This document shows, piece by piece, positions 44,810-55,510 of a DNA stretch of 64,000 nucleotides. Positions within the stretch are counted from its first letter, which is position 1. Every line of letters begins with the position of its first letter. Source of the DNA: Azospirillaceae bacterium (lineage in GTDB: Bacteria > Pseudomonadota > Alphaproteobacteria > Azospirillales > Azospirillaceae); assembly GCA_031291675.1 (NCBI GenBank), contig JARLIO010000062.1, forward strand, positions 1 through 64,000, read 5' to 3'. The notes under the pieces were generated by a model that made no database searches, had not been told where the DNA came from, and worked only from the letters and a program-made list of their open reading frames with translations. The translations under genes were made by a program, and so were the position numbers.

Positions 44810-45727
44810 ATGAGTTTTTCGCTGAAGCAGATCCGATACTTTATCGCCGCCGCCGAAACCGGCCAGGTGTCGCAGGCCGCTGTCGAGCTCAACGTTTCGC
44901 AGTCCGCCGTCACCTCCGCGATCCAACAACTTGAAGCCAATCTCGATCTGCAGCTTTTCCTTCGCAATCCCTCGGGTGTCACGCTGACGCCGCAGGGCGC
45001 CCGCTTCATGCTGCAGGCGCGCAACGTGATGGCCGCTGTCGAGGAGGCGATGCGCGTACCGAGAACAGCGCACGAGACGATCACCGGATGCGTCCGCGTC
45101 GGGGTCACCTATACGGTTTCCGGCTATTTTCTGCCGCGTCAGCATGCCCGCTTCCAGCGAAACTTCCCGCATGTGGCGATCGAGATGTTCGAGGCACCGC
45201 GCGTTGAAATCGAGCAGGCGTTGCTGGACGGCGCTCTCGATATCGCGGTCATCCTGATCTCCAATCTGGGCGCCGACAACCGGCTGCACTCGGAACCGCT
45301 GATCCGGTCGCGGCGCCGGCTGTGGACCCCGCCGGACCACCCCCTTCTGAAGCGGCAGGAGATCAGCATCGCCGACGTTTCGGGCTATCCCTTCATCATG
45401 CTTTCGGTGGATGAGGCGCACCAGACGGCGGCGCGGTATTGGGCCCGGACGCCCTATGAGCCAAACGTCATTTTCACCACCTCGTCCGTTGAGGCCGTGC
45501 GAAGCATGGTTGCCGCCGGCATGGGCATCACGATCCTGTCCGACATGGTCTATCGGCCGTGGTCGCTCGAGGGGCAGCGCATCGAGACACGTCTGCTCGT
45601 CGATGAGATCCCCACCATGGACGTGGGACTTGCCTGGGTCCGCGGACAAACATTCTCGGATGCCACGAGCGCCTTTCACGATTTTTTGGCGCTCGCATCC
45701 AGCAGCGGTGGTATGTCGGTCGCCTGA
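44810..45727 (+). CDS. LysR-family transcriptional regulator
   Basis: 305 aa. N-terminal winged HTH: MSFSLKQIRYFIAAAETGQV, QAAVELNVSQSAVTSAIQQL. The C-terminal substrate-binding fold runs from about residue 90 (ITGCVRVGVTYTVSGYF). Divergent from pxpA with a 304-bp spacer, the classic arrangement for the operon's own activator. The inducer is probably the imported compound or its ring-opened product. Confidence 0.92.
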   Translation: MSFSLKQIRYFIAAAETGQVSQAAVELNVSQSAVTSAIQQLEANLDLQLFLRNPSGVTLTPQGARFMLQARNVMAAVEEAMRVPRTAHETITGCVRVGVTYTVSGYFLPRQHARFQRNFPHVAIEMFEAPRVEIEQALLDGALDIAVILISNLGADNRLHSEPLIRSRRRLWTPPDHPLLKRQEISIADVSGYPFIMLSVDEAHQTAARYWARTPYEPNVIFTTSSVEAVRSMVAAGMGITILSDMVYRPWSLEGQRIETRLLVDEIPTMDVGLAWVRGQTFSDATSAFHDFLALASSSGGMSVA

Positions 45728-45905
45728 TCGCCGACCCGCTCTCCGCCCGGTTTTAAAACCGATATTGAAAAGGGGAGACTCCAGAAGATAACATAAATAA
45801 TAAATCACGCGTGTGATACCTATGGTCGGGACGATCATAGAACCGCTACACGTTGCCGCGAGCGTTTGAAAACGTCCATGCTTGTGCATTCCGATGTCAG
45901 TGGGC
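45728..45905. other. Spacer after lysR
   Basis: AT-rich around 45750-45830 (ttttaaaaccgatattgaaa; acataaataataaatcacg). No gene, terminator hairpin or clear repeat is recognisable. It leads into an IS5 fragment. Confidence 0.3.
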
Positions 45906-46110
45906 TCAAGGCCAAACACCTCTGCTTTCGGTGCACCACGGAAGGAGGGCGGTCATGCGGTTGAGAACCTTGCAGGCGATCCTGGCCTCGACTTTTTGGG
46001 CGGGCAGAGTCCGGGCGCGCAGGGTCCGCCCGATGACTGTCTTGTAACGAAACATCGCCGTTTCGACGAGAGAGCGCCGGCCGTAGCCGACGACCTGTGG
46101 AAAAACAATG
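45906..46110 (-). pseudogene. IS5-family transposase C-terminal remnant
   Basis: The minus frame reads VVGYGRRSLVETAMFRYKTV, then IGRTLRARTLPAQKVEARIA, then CKVLNRMTALL before a stop at about 45906. This is the C-terminal end of an IS5-type transposase. The upstream part runs into unrelated sequence, so the element is 5' truncated. Confidence 0.75.
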
Positions 46111-46255
46111 TCACCGAAAAAATCCTCAGGCCGGAGCAGACGCCGCGGTAGCGGCGCACAACGGGTAGGCTGAAGATACACGTATCTTCGACCGACCCGT
46201 TCGGCATCGAGCAATCAAAAGCAGAAGAGGCTGGGGCGGAAGGCGACCTTATACC

Positions 46256-46280
46256 AACGGTCATAGGAAATGACCGTTGC
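46256..46280. repeat. Small hairpin repeat
   Basis: caacggtcat aggaa atgaccgttg, a perfect 10-bp stem preceded by cttatac. The same leader ttatacca precedes a hairpin at 61358-61400 (tttgatcgtgaccgatcaaa), suggesting members of one small palindromic family. It also lies 70 bases downstream of the membrane receptor gene and could help end that transcript. Confidence 0.4.
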
Positions 46281-46350
46281 GTTCAGACGCCACGCAGGCT
46301 TTCAGGATAGCCACCTGATTTGTGCGCCAACGCCCTCCATCCCGACAACC

Positions 46351-47610
46351 TCAAAACAACTCTATTGCAACAGTCCCTGCCTGGTGGCGAGAATCCCGAT
46401 CAGGCGACGGGTCGTGATTGGCCTTGAGTTCGGCGATGATGGCGGTGACCGCTTGATCAAGCTCGGATCGTATGAGTTGATCAACTTCCCCAGAGGCGTT
46501 GGCCGTAGGATTGGTTGCTTCGTCGATCGTTGTGGCAATGGTTTTAGAAATCCGGTCGAAGCAATGAACGAGTGACGTCAAGCGGTGCTTCACCACGTCC
46601 TGAAACTGGATAGACCCGATCATTTGCATAATCGGTATGCTCAAACTTTCGTTTTCACGTTGTACCTTGGTCAAGATATCGCGTTGATAGTCCACGAGTT
46701 TGTGCAAGTTTTCGGTCAATTCACCGACGGCTGTCGATATAACGGCGAAGCCGCCCTCCTCCTTCCGATTGCGATCCCCAATTACGGTGCTCAGACTTGC
46801 CGCCACCACGTCTCGCAACTCATCGATTCCAGCGCCAATCTCGACAGCGGCCTGATCCGACTGCTGCGACAAAATCTTCACCTCGGAAGCGACAACAGCG
46901 AATCCCGTCCCGGCTTCGCCGGCACGCACCGCCTCAATGGTGGCGTTCAAGGCGAGCATGCGCGTGGACTTGGCGATGCCACGAACCGTCTGAACCATTT
47001 TCCCGAGATTGGCGACCACAGCGCTGATATCTGCCATTGCTCGCTGAACATTTTCGGCATCGCGACTCCGTTCTGCAGAAAACTGCTCAACCAATGATCG
47101 ACTACGACCGAGTTGCAGCTCTGTCTTCTCATTGATCTTGGCGACTTGATTGTTTGTTTCATCGATGTGCGATAGTATATCCTCCAAACTACATTCAACG
47201 ATATTGAGATTTGTCATCAATTTAATAGCATTGTTGTCCGTATCCGTGATAATTGTGCTTGTTTCTTCTTTCATTGATTCAGAGAGTTTGATAAAAAAAG
47301 AGACATTCTCACCTTTATAGAATGTCGACTGAAAGAAAGCGGTGTCCGTCGACGCCTGTCCAGTTCGATTTGGAACGGTTCCTATAACAGGCAGGGCGGA
47401 AGGAAATTCACGGATCTGCCATGTTTTTTTCGTTCTATAGGACAATGTGAGATAGGCCGTCACAATAATCAGCGCAGATGTTACGAGCGGGGCAATAACC
47501 ATTGAAGACATCATCGCCGGTAGCAGGACACGACTCATTTCATCGAGCAGAACGCCCAGAAACGCCATGATGGCAAGCGAAAATCGGGACTCGGCGACAA
47601 ACTTCTTCAT
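46351..47610 (-). CDS. Membrane methyl-accepting chemotaxis protein with QFQD motif
   Basis: 419 aa from ATG 47610 (a GTG at 47619 is an alternative start). Two hydrophobic segments at about 10-60 place it in the inner membrane with almost no periplasmic domain. The signalling hairpin tip is STRMLALNATIEAVRAGEAG near residue 215. A later helix carries MIGSIQFQDVVKHRL, a CheZ-like QFQD signature also present in the neighbouring 227-aa protein. The order of domains suggests a receptor that senses within the membrane or cytoplasm. Last gene of the chemosensory cluster. Confidence 0.85.
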   Translation of the reverse strand: MKKFVAESRFSLAIMAFLGVLLDEMSRVLLPAMMSSMVIAPLVTSALIIVTAYLTLSYRTKKTWQIREFPSALPVIGTVPNRTGQASTDTAFFQSTFYKGENVSFFIKLSESMKEETSTIITDTDNNAIKLMTNLNIVECSLEDILSHIDETNNQVAKINEKTELQLGRSRSLVEQFSAERSRDAENVQRAMADISAVVANLGKMVQTVRGIAKSTRMLALNATIEAVRAGEAGTGFAVVASEVKILSQQSDQAAVEIGAGIDELRDVVAASLSTVIGDRNRKEEGGFAVISTAVGELTENLHKLVDYQRDILTKVQRENESLSIPIMQMIGSIQFQDVVKHRLTSLVHCFDRISKTIATTIDEATNPTANASGEVDQLIRSELDQAVTAIIAELKANHDPSPDRDSRHQAGTVAIELF

Positions 47611-47663
47611 TTTTTTCACTCATCTTCCAGACTTGCCACTAAAATTCTCTGCATAACTACTCC

Positions 47664-48347
47664 CTAATACATCTCGATTTTTGGTCCACTCGGCTCATGG
47701 AGATCGAGTCCTACGGCGGTATGGTGGTCTTCGCGTTGGCTGGTCATGACGCAGTCGTCGAGGGCCTTGTCGAACATGTCTTTGAAGTTTGTCATGCGAT
47801 CCATCGACCGCCTGTTACCCAACTGTCGTGCAAGGTTGATCATGTGCTGGTCAACGATAAGAGATAGACGCGCCAGGAAAGCAATCTGCTGCTGTGTGAC
47901 GTCCTGAAACTGGAGTTGTCCCAACATCCCGATCACCGGGGCACCAACAGCGTCAACCAGAGGACGCAATTCGTCGGCTTCGATGTGAGCGGAACAATCG
48001 ATCATGGCCCGGAGGCGGTCGACATTGGCATCCATATCCCTGAGCCCGGTGGCGATCACGGTGGCCGCTTCGCAAGTGCTTTCGGTAATGCGGGTTCCCT
48101 GGGCACGGAGCAGCCGCGTGAACGCGGGGTACTGGGCGAGATCGTCGGCAACCTTGATCATTTGCGTGCGGATGGCGGCCGGCATCGAGCGATCCTTTCG
48201 GCCCAGCGCATATCCGATTGCTGCGGCGACAAGCGAACCCGTCGCGGCCAGTGCCGCGCCGGACGCGCTTCCGGATGCGGCAAAGGTTGCGGCCGCGGAG
48301 GTCGTCGCCAGTAGTAATGCGACCGTGACTATCCTTATCAGCATCAA
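47664..48347 (-). CDS. Membrane-anchored QFQD-motif protein of the chemosensory cluster
   Basis: 227 aa. Residues 1-50 are hydrophobic and small-residue rich (signal anchor). The rest is helical, with MLGQLQFQDVTQQQIAFLAR at about 140-160. That sequence resembles the catalytic helix of CheZ phosphatases (QDFQDLTGQ) and the C-terminal QFQD helix of some receptors. There is no receptor tip motif. It lies between the membrane receptor and cheY on the same strand. A role in dephosphorylating CheY~P is suggested by the motif but unproven. Confidence 0.6.
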   Translation of the reverse strand: MMLIRIVTVALLLATTSAAATFAASGSASGAALAATGSLVAAAIGYALGRKDRSMPAAIRTQMIKVADDLAQYPAFTRLLRAQGTRITESTCEAATVIATGLRDMDANVDRLRAMIDCSAHIEADELRPLVDAVGAPVIGMLGQLQFQDVTQQQIAFLARLSLIVDQHMINLARQLGNRRSMDRMTNFKDMFDKALDDCVMTSQREDHHTAVGLDLHEPSGPKIEMY

Positions 48348-48396
48348 CTTGTTGTTCCTGCGGCTCTGACAAACGCGGGCAATGGGGTCCGGCCAC

Positions 48397-48771
48397 TCAT
48401 CCGTTGGGCAGTATTTGTTTCGCGACCTTCAGAAGATCGTCCGGCTGCACCGGCTTGACCAGCCACCCTGTCGCCTTGGCGGCGCGGGCTTCATCCCGCT
48501 TGGCCTGCTGCGATTCGGTGGTGACCACCAGGATCGGTGTGAACTGGAAGCCCGCCATGGCGCGAACCTTGCGGATGAGCTCGATGCCATTCATCCCCGG
48601 CATATGGATGTCGGTGATGATCATGTTGGGCTTGAGACCGCCTTGGAGCTTGGTCACGGCTTCCTCGCCGCTGGCCGCCTTGGCGACCATAAAACCAGCC
48701 TTGCGCAGGATGGCCTCCATGCTCATCTGGGTCGTCGCCGAGTCATCGACGATGAAAATAGTTGATGGCAT
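48397..48771 (-). CDS. cheY: CheY-type single-domain response regulator
   Basis: 124 aa from ATG 48771, which overlaps the parA stop by one base. Receiver fold complete: acidic pair in FIVDDSA, phospho-Asp 54 in MIITDIHMPG, Thr in VVTTES, Lys in WLVKPVQ. No output domain. It is phosphorylated by CheA and delivers the signal, probably to the flagellar motor or another target. Confidence 0.92.
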   Translation of the reverse strand: MPSTIFIVDDSATTQMSMEAILRKAGFMVAKAASGEEAVTKLQGGLKPNMIITDIHMPGMNGIELIRKVRAMAGFQFTPILVVTTESQQAKRDEARAAKATGWLVKPVQPDDLLKVAKQILPNG

Positions 48772-49595
48772 CACGGAACCTTCCGTTGTAATTCGAGGGA
48801 ACCCATTCCCACCCTGTCTGTGCCGACGGGCGACCAATGCCAGAAACTCGCCAACGCGGTGGCGAGCAGGTTGTAGTCCAACGCACCGCGCGAGCGTGGC
48901 GCGAAATATCGGATTGGTTGGCGCGCTCCAAAAGCGGCAGCCAACTGAATGTCGGTGCGAATAGGATGCAGCATGCGCTCGGGCCCGAACTGGCGGGAAA
49001 TATCGGCAATCACAGCCCGATTGTGTCCGATTCTCTCGTTCGCCATGACCGGCAACAGTCCAATCAGTTTCAAACTGGGGTTGACAGTGGTTACCGTCTT
49101 GTAGAACAGACGCGACAATTGCCTGACACCCTCGGCGGACAAGGCATGCGCCAACAACGGAATGACAATGCCATCGGCGGCCGCCATGGCATTGGTCAGG
49201 ACCAGATCAAGGGATGGGGGCGTGTCAAGAACAATGATGTCGTAGATGTTCATCTCCGGGCGGCGTATTTGGCGGTCCAGGAGCGACGCATCGCGAATAG
49301 AGACCATTCCATCGTAGAGAGGATCGGCGGGCACGCACCAAAGATTGGCCCAAACCGTTGCATGCACCGCTGAAGCGATATCGAATTCGGGATGGTGGAA
49401 GAGGTCGTGGGCGCTGGGCGCCGATTTGTCCGCGTCCACACCCAGTCCGAAGCCGGCATGTCCCTGGGTATCGAGGTCGATGACCAGGACGCGCCGGCCT
49501 TGGGACGCCCATTCGGCGGCCAGGTTGACGGCTGTCGTGGTCTTGCCACTGCCCCCCTTGCGATTGGTGATGGCCAGGACAAAGGGCTGCGTCAT
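48771..49595 (-). CDS. ParA/MinD-type ATPase of the chemosensory cluster
   Basis: 274 aa from ATG 49595, overlapping the STAS gene stop by 4 bases. Deviant Walker A KGGSGKTTTAVN after AITNR, then VLVIDLDTQGHAGFGLG and DIIVLDTPPSLD, define a ParA-type ATPase. ParA-like proteins in chemotaxis operons position or segregate receptor arrays (ParC, PpfA). No parB is present, so the partner may be the CheA, STAS or receptor proteins encoded beside it. Confidence 0.88.
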   Translation of the reverse strand: MTQPFVLAITNRKGGSGKTTTAVNLAAEWASQGRRVLVIDLDTQGHAGFGLGVDADKSAPSAHDLFHHPEFDIASAVHATVWANLWCVPADPLYDGMVSIRDASLLDRQIRRPEMNIYDIIVLDTPPSLDLVLTNAMAAADGIVIPLLAHALSAEGVRQLSRLFYKTVTTVNPSLKLIGLLPVMANERIGHNRAVIADISRQFGPERMLHPIRTDIQLAAAFGARQPIRYFAPRSRGALDYNLLATALASFWHWSPVGTDRVGMGSLELQRKVP

Positions 49596-49849
49596 TTGGT
49601 TTCCTTCTCCCCTGATGCCCCCAGCGCCTGCGACAGCAAGCCGGACAGGACCGGGTCTTGCGGGAGAACCGTGATTTTCGGGCGCGCCGCCAACAGAACC
49701 TGGAGAACCGCTGTATGCAGATGGCGGCAAGGACCGAGGTCGACCTTCGCTCCCCGATGAGACTGAAGATATTCCAACAGCGGCAGCGCATCCTCGACGG
49801 TGCACAACGTCTCGGCGGTTGCCGTATTCTTGGCGAAGCTGAATGGCAT
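49592..49849 (-). CDS. STAS-domain protein
   Basis: 85 aa. VEDALPLLEYLQSHRGAKVD then LGPCRHLHTAVLQVLLAARP is a compact STAS (anti-sigma-antagonist-like) fold; the usual phospho-Ser position reads CRHLHTA, with His/Thr instead of a clear DSSG motif. Starts 2 bases after the cheA stop and overlaps parA. STAS proteins bind partners and could tether CheA arrays to ParA; this is inference. Confidence 0.7.
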   Translation of the reverse strand: MPFSFAKNTATAETLCTVEDALPLLEYLQSHRGAKVDLGPCRHLHTAVLQVLLAARPKITVLPQDPVLSGLLSQALGASGEKETK

Positions 49850-49851
49850 GG

Positions 49852-52473
49852 CTAAAGAAGCTCCCGGAGGTTGAGGACCAGCAACACCCGTCCATCGCCC
49901 AGCAGCGCCGAGCCGGAATAGCCTTGGATATCGGCAAGAATACCGTCGAAGGGCTTCAAGATGATGTCCATGCCCTCGCGAAAGTGATCGACCAAAAGGC
50001 CGACCAGGCCGCCGCCGACCCGCACCACCAGCACGGCATCCTCGTCGCTGCCGTCGCCGAACCAGGCCGACGGCTCGACGCCCAACAAGCGGTCGAGCCG
50101 AATGATCGGGACGATGGCGTCACGGAGGACGAAGGCCTCGGACTGCTTGAAGCGGTGTACCGCGTCGCGATGCACGCGCACGGTTTCGGCGATGTGGTCC
50201 ATGGGAATGCCGAACAGCATGCCGCCGCCGGCTTCGACCACCATGACCCGGGTCACCGCCATACTCAGCGGCAGGGACAGGCGGACCGTCGTCCCCTGGC
50301 CCATCACCGAGATGATCGAAACGCTGCCGCCGACCTTTTCCACGCCATTGACCACCACATCCATGCCGACGCCACGTCCTGACAGGTCGGAAACCTGGGC
50401 GGCGGTGGAGAAGCCAGGAGTGAACACCAAGTTCACCGCCTCCTGATCGGTGAGGCGGGCTGCCCGCTCTTCGTCGATGACACCCTTGGCGAGGGCAGAA
50501 GCCTTGATCTTTTCCGGATTGATGCCGCGGCCATCATCGACGACCTCGATCACCACCTGATCTCTTTCCTGAAAGGCCCGCAAGAGGACGGTGGCTTGAG
50601 TCGACTTGCCGCTGGCGTCGCGCTCGTCGGGCAACTCGATGCCATGATCGATGGCGTTCCTGACGATATGCAGGAGAGGATCGCCAAGGGCCTCGATGAT
50701 GTTCTTGTCGGCGGCGGTGTCGGCACCCTCAATAGACAGTTCGATTTGTTTGCCCAGTTTGCGCGCCACGTCGCGGACCAGTCGCGGGAATCGGTCGAAC
50801 ACCTCGGAGACCGGAAGCATACGCACCGCCATGATGGCGCCGTGCATCTCCTGCGCCAATCGGTCGATCACCGCATGGAGATCCTTGATTTCGCGGCTCA
50901 TCTCGCGAGAGCCATGAACTTCTTCGGCCCGTTTGGCGAGAAAGGGCAGACTGTTCTTCGATACGACCAACTCCCCGATCAGGTTCATCAAGGTGTCGAT
51001 CTTGGCCTGGTCCACCTTCAGGACGCGGCTCGTCTGCTTGATTTCCTGGATGAGATGCTCGCCGGCTTCCGGCCTGACCGATGCTGCTGACGGGTGGTTC
51101 GCCGCGAGCCATCGGTCCAGGACCTCGATCACCGGGGCCGCGTTGTCTTGCGCAATGGCCGCATCGACCGCCCTCGACCAGGCCGCCAGATCGTCGGCTC
51201 GGTGGCCTTCGGCCGCCAGCAGATTGGTGACAGTCTGCGCCACCGATCCGAGGCGCGCTGCGATATCACCTCCCGCCGTCAATAAACCGAGGATGGCACG
51301 CTGGCTTTCCAGAATGCGGACCGCCGTGGAAGACACTTTGCCCGGATCAGTGCGTCCGGGGGCTTCCGGGACGGCGGTCGGGTCGGGCAAGTGCCGAGAA
51401 CCCGAGTTCGCCAATGCGGCCGGTTGAGCTGCCTTCACAGGCCGGAAATTGGACTCTCCGTCAGCTATGCAGGCGATAAGAGCATTCACCCAGTCTGAAT
51501 TCGGCACCGGCACAGCGAGAATGGCGTCCAACCAGCGTAGCGCCGAAGCCAAGAGCAGGGTCGGGGCGGTGAGTTGCAGCAACGCACCGACCGCGCGCCG
51601 AAGCGGGGGCCAATCCCCGGCGGCGATCAGCGGGTATGCCTCATCGACGAAGTCGCCATAAACCGGGCCACCATTGGGATCCCCGGTCAGCGAAATCAGG
51701 AGTTCGGGAGGCACGGAAGCCACCCGCACTTGCTCGACGACATAACGGAACAACGTCTCCACTTCAACGCGCGGCATCGCCGCAAGCGCACGAAAGCAAA
51801 GAACGCAGCGATAGGGGTCGAGATGATCGATCACCGGCCATGGCTCGGTCGGTTCGATTGCAAGGCTTTGAAGATCCGCCAATTGCCGGACCAGGGCCAA
51901 GGGGTCCTCGCCGCTGAAAAAGCAATCTTGCAACGGCGCATACTCAATGGCTTGGATCTCGGCGCCATCCATCGCTTGGGCGAAGGCCGCCAACCTGTCC
52001 TTTTCGGGAAGCGCCGCCAACCAGTCGAGGCCGACCAGCTCTCCGGTGCGGACGGCAGAAGCGGTTGCCTGAGACGCCCCGAAATCGGCCGGCAAGACCG
52101 CTCGCAGACCGGCAGTCATCTCCCTGGACGCCCCATCGGCATCTTTCGGCAGCGTGCCGGTGGTGTCGATGGCATCGACCCACGCGCTGACCTGATCAAA
52201 CGTATCCAGCAGCCTGTCAACCAGTTCGGACGTCAAAACAAGTTGGCGGGCGCGGACGAGGCTCAACACATCTTCACCGGCATGCACCAGTTTGGTGAAG
52301 GCGGGAAAGTCGAACAGTCCTACGGAGCCCTTCAGCGTATGAACGGAACGAAAGACCTCATTGACGGCGGCTTCATCGCCCGGTTGCCTTTCCAGGATCA
52401 ACAGGCCGGTGGCGGCTGCCTGCAGCAGGTCGCGCGCTTCGCTGACAAAGCGTTCGAGCAGCGGGGTGCTCAT
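49852..52473 (-). CDS. cheA: Chemotaxis histidine kinase CheA
   Basis: 873 aa. Hpt domain with phospho-His 45 in FRSVHTLKGSVGLF. A long variable middle (about 130-480), partly helical, has no recognisable repeat of Hpt. The dimerisation helix region is around 500-560 (KIDTLMNLIGELVVSKNSLP). The ATPase domain has N-box HIVRNAIDHGIELPDE, G1 DDGRGINPEK and G2 SGRGVGMDVV. The C-terminal CheW-like domain is from about 740. Intact at all kinase motifs. Autophosphorylates in response to receptors and feeds both receivers and CheB. Longer than E. coli CheA because of the middle region. Confidence 0.93.
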   Translation of the reverse strand: MSTPLLERFVSEARDLLQAAATGLLILERQPGDEAAVNEVFRSVHTLKGSVGLFDFPAFTKLVHAGEDVLSLVRARQLVLTSELVDRLLDTFDQVSAWVDAIDTTGTLPKDADGASREMTAGLRAVLPADFGASQATASAVRTGELVGLDWLAALPEKDRLAAFAQAMDGAEIQAIEYAPLQDCFFSGEDPLALVRQLADLQSLAIEPTEPWPVIDHLDPYRCVLCFRALAAMPRVEVETLFRYVVEQVRVASVPPELLISLTGDPNGGPVYGDFVDEAYPLIAAGDWPPLRRAVGALLQLTAPTLLLASALRWLDAILAVPVPNSDWVNALIACIADGESNFRPVKAAQPAALANSGSRHLPDPTAVPEAPGRTDPGKVSSTAVRILESQRAILGLLTAGGDIAARLGSVAQTVTNLLAAEGHRADDLAAWSRAVDAAIAQDNAAPVIEVLDRWLAANHPSAASVRPEAGEHLIQEIKQTSRVLKVDQAKIDTLMNLIGELVVSKNSLPFLAKRAEEVHGSREMSREIKDLHAVIDRLAQEMHGAIMAVRMLPVSEVFDRFPRLVRDVARKLGKQIELSIEGADTAADKNIIEALGDPLLHIVRNAIDHGIELPDERDASGKSTQATVLLRAFQERDQVVIEVVDDGRGINPEKIKASALAKGVIDEERAARLTDQEAVNLVFTPGFSTAAQVSDLSGRGVGMDVVVNGVEKVGGSVSIISVMGQGTTVRLSLPLSMAVTRVMVVEAGGGMLFGIPMDHIAETVRVHRDAVHRFKQSEAFVLRDAIVPIIRLDRLLGVEPSAWFGDGSDEDAVLVVRVGGGLVGLLVDHFREGMDIILKPFDGILADIQGYSGSALLGDGRVLLVLNLRELL

Positions 52474-52901
52474 GGCACCGTCACCCCCGCGACCAGTCGT
52501 GCCACCTCGGTCAGTTCATCGGGAGGAATCGGCTTGACCAGATAGAAGTTGGCTCCAGCCTCATAGGCTTTGGCGGCATCCCTGTCACCCGCCTCGGTGC
52601 TGATCATCACGGCCGGGACCCCGCGCACGGCCGGTTCGCCACGGATCAACTGCATCAACGCGTATCCGTCCAGTTTCGGCATGTTGATGTCGACGATCAT
52701 CAGATCAAAAGCCTGGGTCAGGACCTTCTCGTAGCCCTCCATACCGTTGGCGGCTTCCTCGACCAGGAAGCCGGCCGCTTCCAGCACCGAGCGGTAGAAC
52801 ATGCGCATGGTGATTCCGTCATCGACCACAAGCACGCGCGGTCGCCTTCCTCGCATGTCGCTGTCATGGCCTCTCGCCAACGGTTTGTTCAAGGCAGTCA
52901 C
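52470..52901 (-). CDS. Receiver-domain protein (second CheY-like)
   Basis: 143 aa if started at GTG 52901, which overlaps the cheR stop (GTGA) and would give coupled translation; ATG 52853 (MRGRRPRVLVVDDG) is the alternative. Receiver motifs intact: VLVVDDGI, phospho-Asp in LMIVDINMPKLDG, Ser/Thr in VMISTEAG, Lys in FYLVKPIPP. Overlaps cheA by 4 bases. May act as phosphate sink or second output. Confidence 0.88.
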   Translation of the reverse strand: MTALNKPLARGHDSDMRGRRPRVLVVDDGITMRMFYRSVLEAAGFLVEEAANGMEGYEKVLTQAFDLMIVDINMPKLDGYALMQLIRGEPAVRGVPAVMISTEAGDRDAAKAYEAGANFYLVKPIPPDELTEVARLVAGVTVP

Positions 52902-53776
52902 TCCACGGACAGGGGCTTCTGGTAGACGATGGTTTCCCCGAACTTGCGCGGCAGGAAAATCGAGGACATTCGGCTCATGCTTTCAGAATGGCCGAGGCAG
53001 ACAAATCCGCCAGGCCCCAGGGCATCGAAAAACATCTCGACGGTTTCACGTCGGCCCACATCGTCGAAATAAATGAGAAGGTTGCGGCAGAAGATAACGT
53101 CGATATTGCGAAAACGGTGAGTCTGTAGCGAATCGATGACGTTGACCAAAGAAAAGTCGATGGATTCACGCAACTCGTCACAGATCTGGAAATTTCCGTC
53201 GGGTCGGGGGATGAAATACTTTGACCGCAACGGGGCCGATACGCGTGACAGCGATCGTTCGCTGAACATCCCGGTCCGCGCCGCGTGAAGGATTTTGGAA
53301 TCGATGTCGGAGGCGGAGATTTCGATATCCCAGGTATCGGCCTGAGACCAGCGCTCAAGGATGCTGATGGCGATGGAATAGGGTTCCTCGCCCGACGAAC
53401 AGGGAATCGACCATATGCGGATCGGCTCTTTGGGACGTTTGGTCCGCGCGATCTCTGGCAGGATCGCGTCGACCAGGGCGTCGAACTGGTAGTCCTCGCG
53501 AAAGAAATAGGTCTCGTTCACCGTCATCGCATTAACCAGGAGCTGCAGTTCCTCGCCGGTCGTCTGAAAACGCACCATGGTGAAATAATCTCGAAACGAT
53601 TCCGCACCTGTTTTTTCGATACGATCCGCAATTCTCCGTTCAACGAAGTATTTCTTGCCAGCCTGGAACTGGATTCCGGATTTCCGGTAGAAAAATTCGC
53701 AGAACTTTGCGTACTCCTCGTCGGTCATCGCGGGAGACTGATCCTTCAGGCGAGCGGCGGTTGAAGCGGCCATCAT
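52898..53776 (-). CDS. cheR: Chemotaxis protein methyltransferase CheR
   Basis: 292 aa. An N-terminal helical domain precedes the SAM fold; TVNETYFFREDYQFDALVDA, IWSIPCSSGEEPYSIAI and FCRNLLIYFDDVGRRETVEM are CheR hallmarks. Methylates glutamates on receptors. Overlaps the HEAT-repeat gene by 4 bases. Confidence 0.93.
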   Translation of the reverse strand: MMAASTAARLKDQSPAMTDEEYAKFCEFFYRKSGIQFQAGKKYFVERRIADRIEKTGAESFRDYFTMVRFQTTGEELQLLVNAMTVNETYFFREDYQFDALVDAILPEIARTKRPKEPIRIWSIPCSSGEEPYSIAISILERWSQADTWDIEISASDIDSKILHAARTGMFSERSLSRVSAPLRSKYFIPRPDGNFQICDELRESIDFSLVNVIDSLQTHRFRNIDVIFCRNLLIYFDDVGRRETVEMFFDALGPGGFVCLGHSESMSRMSSIFLPRKFGETIVYQKPLSVE

Positions 53777-54373
53777 TGCCCCTCAATGCGGCGCATGGCC
53801 GCGTCGATGGCGAATTCCATGAAGGCGTTGCCGTCATACCGGCGACGCAGGTTCTCCAGATCGATCAGCGTCTCTAGACTGCCGATCTCCGCCAAGGCGT
53901 CCACTGCGGCGGCGCAGACATTGATGTGAGGATCGGATCGCACCACCTCGGCCAGCCATTCGGGGGCTTGGGCATGACGCAACGCACCCAGGATATTGAC
54001 GGCGAAAATGCGCACGTCGCTGTCCTCATCGGCCAGTAAATCCTGCAGATGGGGAGCGATGGCATCGGGCATCTCCTGAAGAGCCTCGATAGCGGCGTTG
54101 CGCAACGGGACGTCCTCGCTCCTCAGATGGGCGGCCAGGCGGACCGCTACCGCTGGGGATTGGAGATGGATCAGGGTGGTCAACAGCACCGCCCGCACAC
54201 TCGGGCTGGCCTCGATTTCCAAGCGGTCGCACGCCGGCATGGCGGCTTCCGGATGGGCGGCAAGATCACGGGCGGCGGCGCGGCGCACCGATGGCTCGGC
54301 GGCGGACAGATCATCCAGCAAAGCCGCCAGATCGCGCACCGGCGTTTCCGCCGTCGTCAACATGTTCTGCCTG

Positions 54374-54393
<20 letters not shown>
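53773..54393 (-). CDS. HEAT-repeat protein of the chemosensory cluster
   Basis: 206 aa from ATG 54393 (MALVKSSRQNMLTT), overlapping the cheB end by 20 bases. Four to five HEAT-type helical repeats, e.g. PSVRRAAARDLAAHPEAA, DVPLRNAAIEALQEMPDAIA, DSDVRIFAVNILGALRHA. HEAT proteins are protein-binding scaffolds. Its fixed place between cheR and cheB, with overlaps on both sides, marks it as a genuine component. A role in array assembly or adaptation is inferred. Confidence 0.8.
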
Positions 54394-55501
<1,108 letters not shown>

Positions 55502-55510
55502 GATTTCCCG

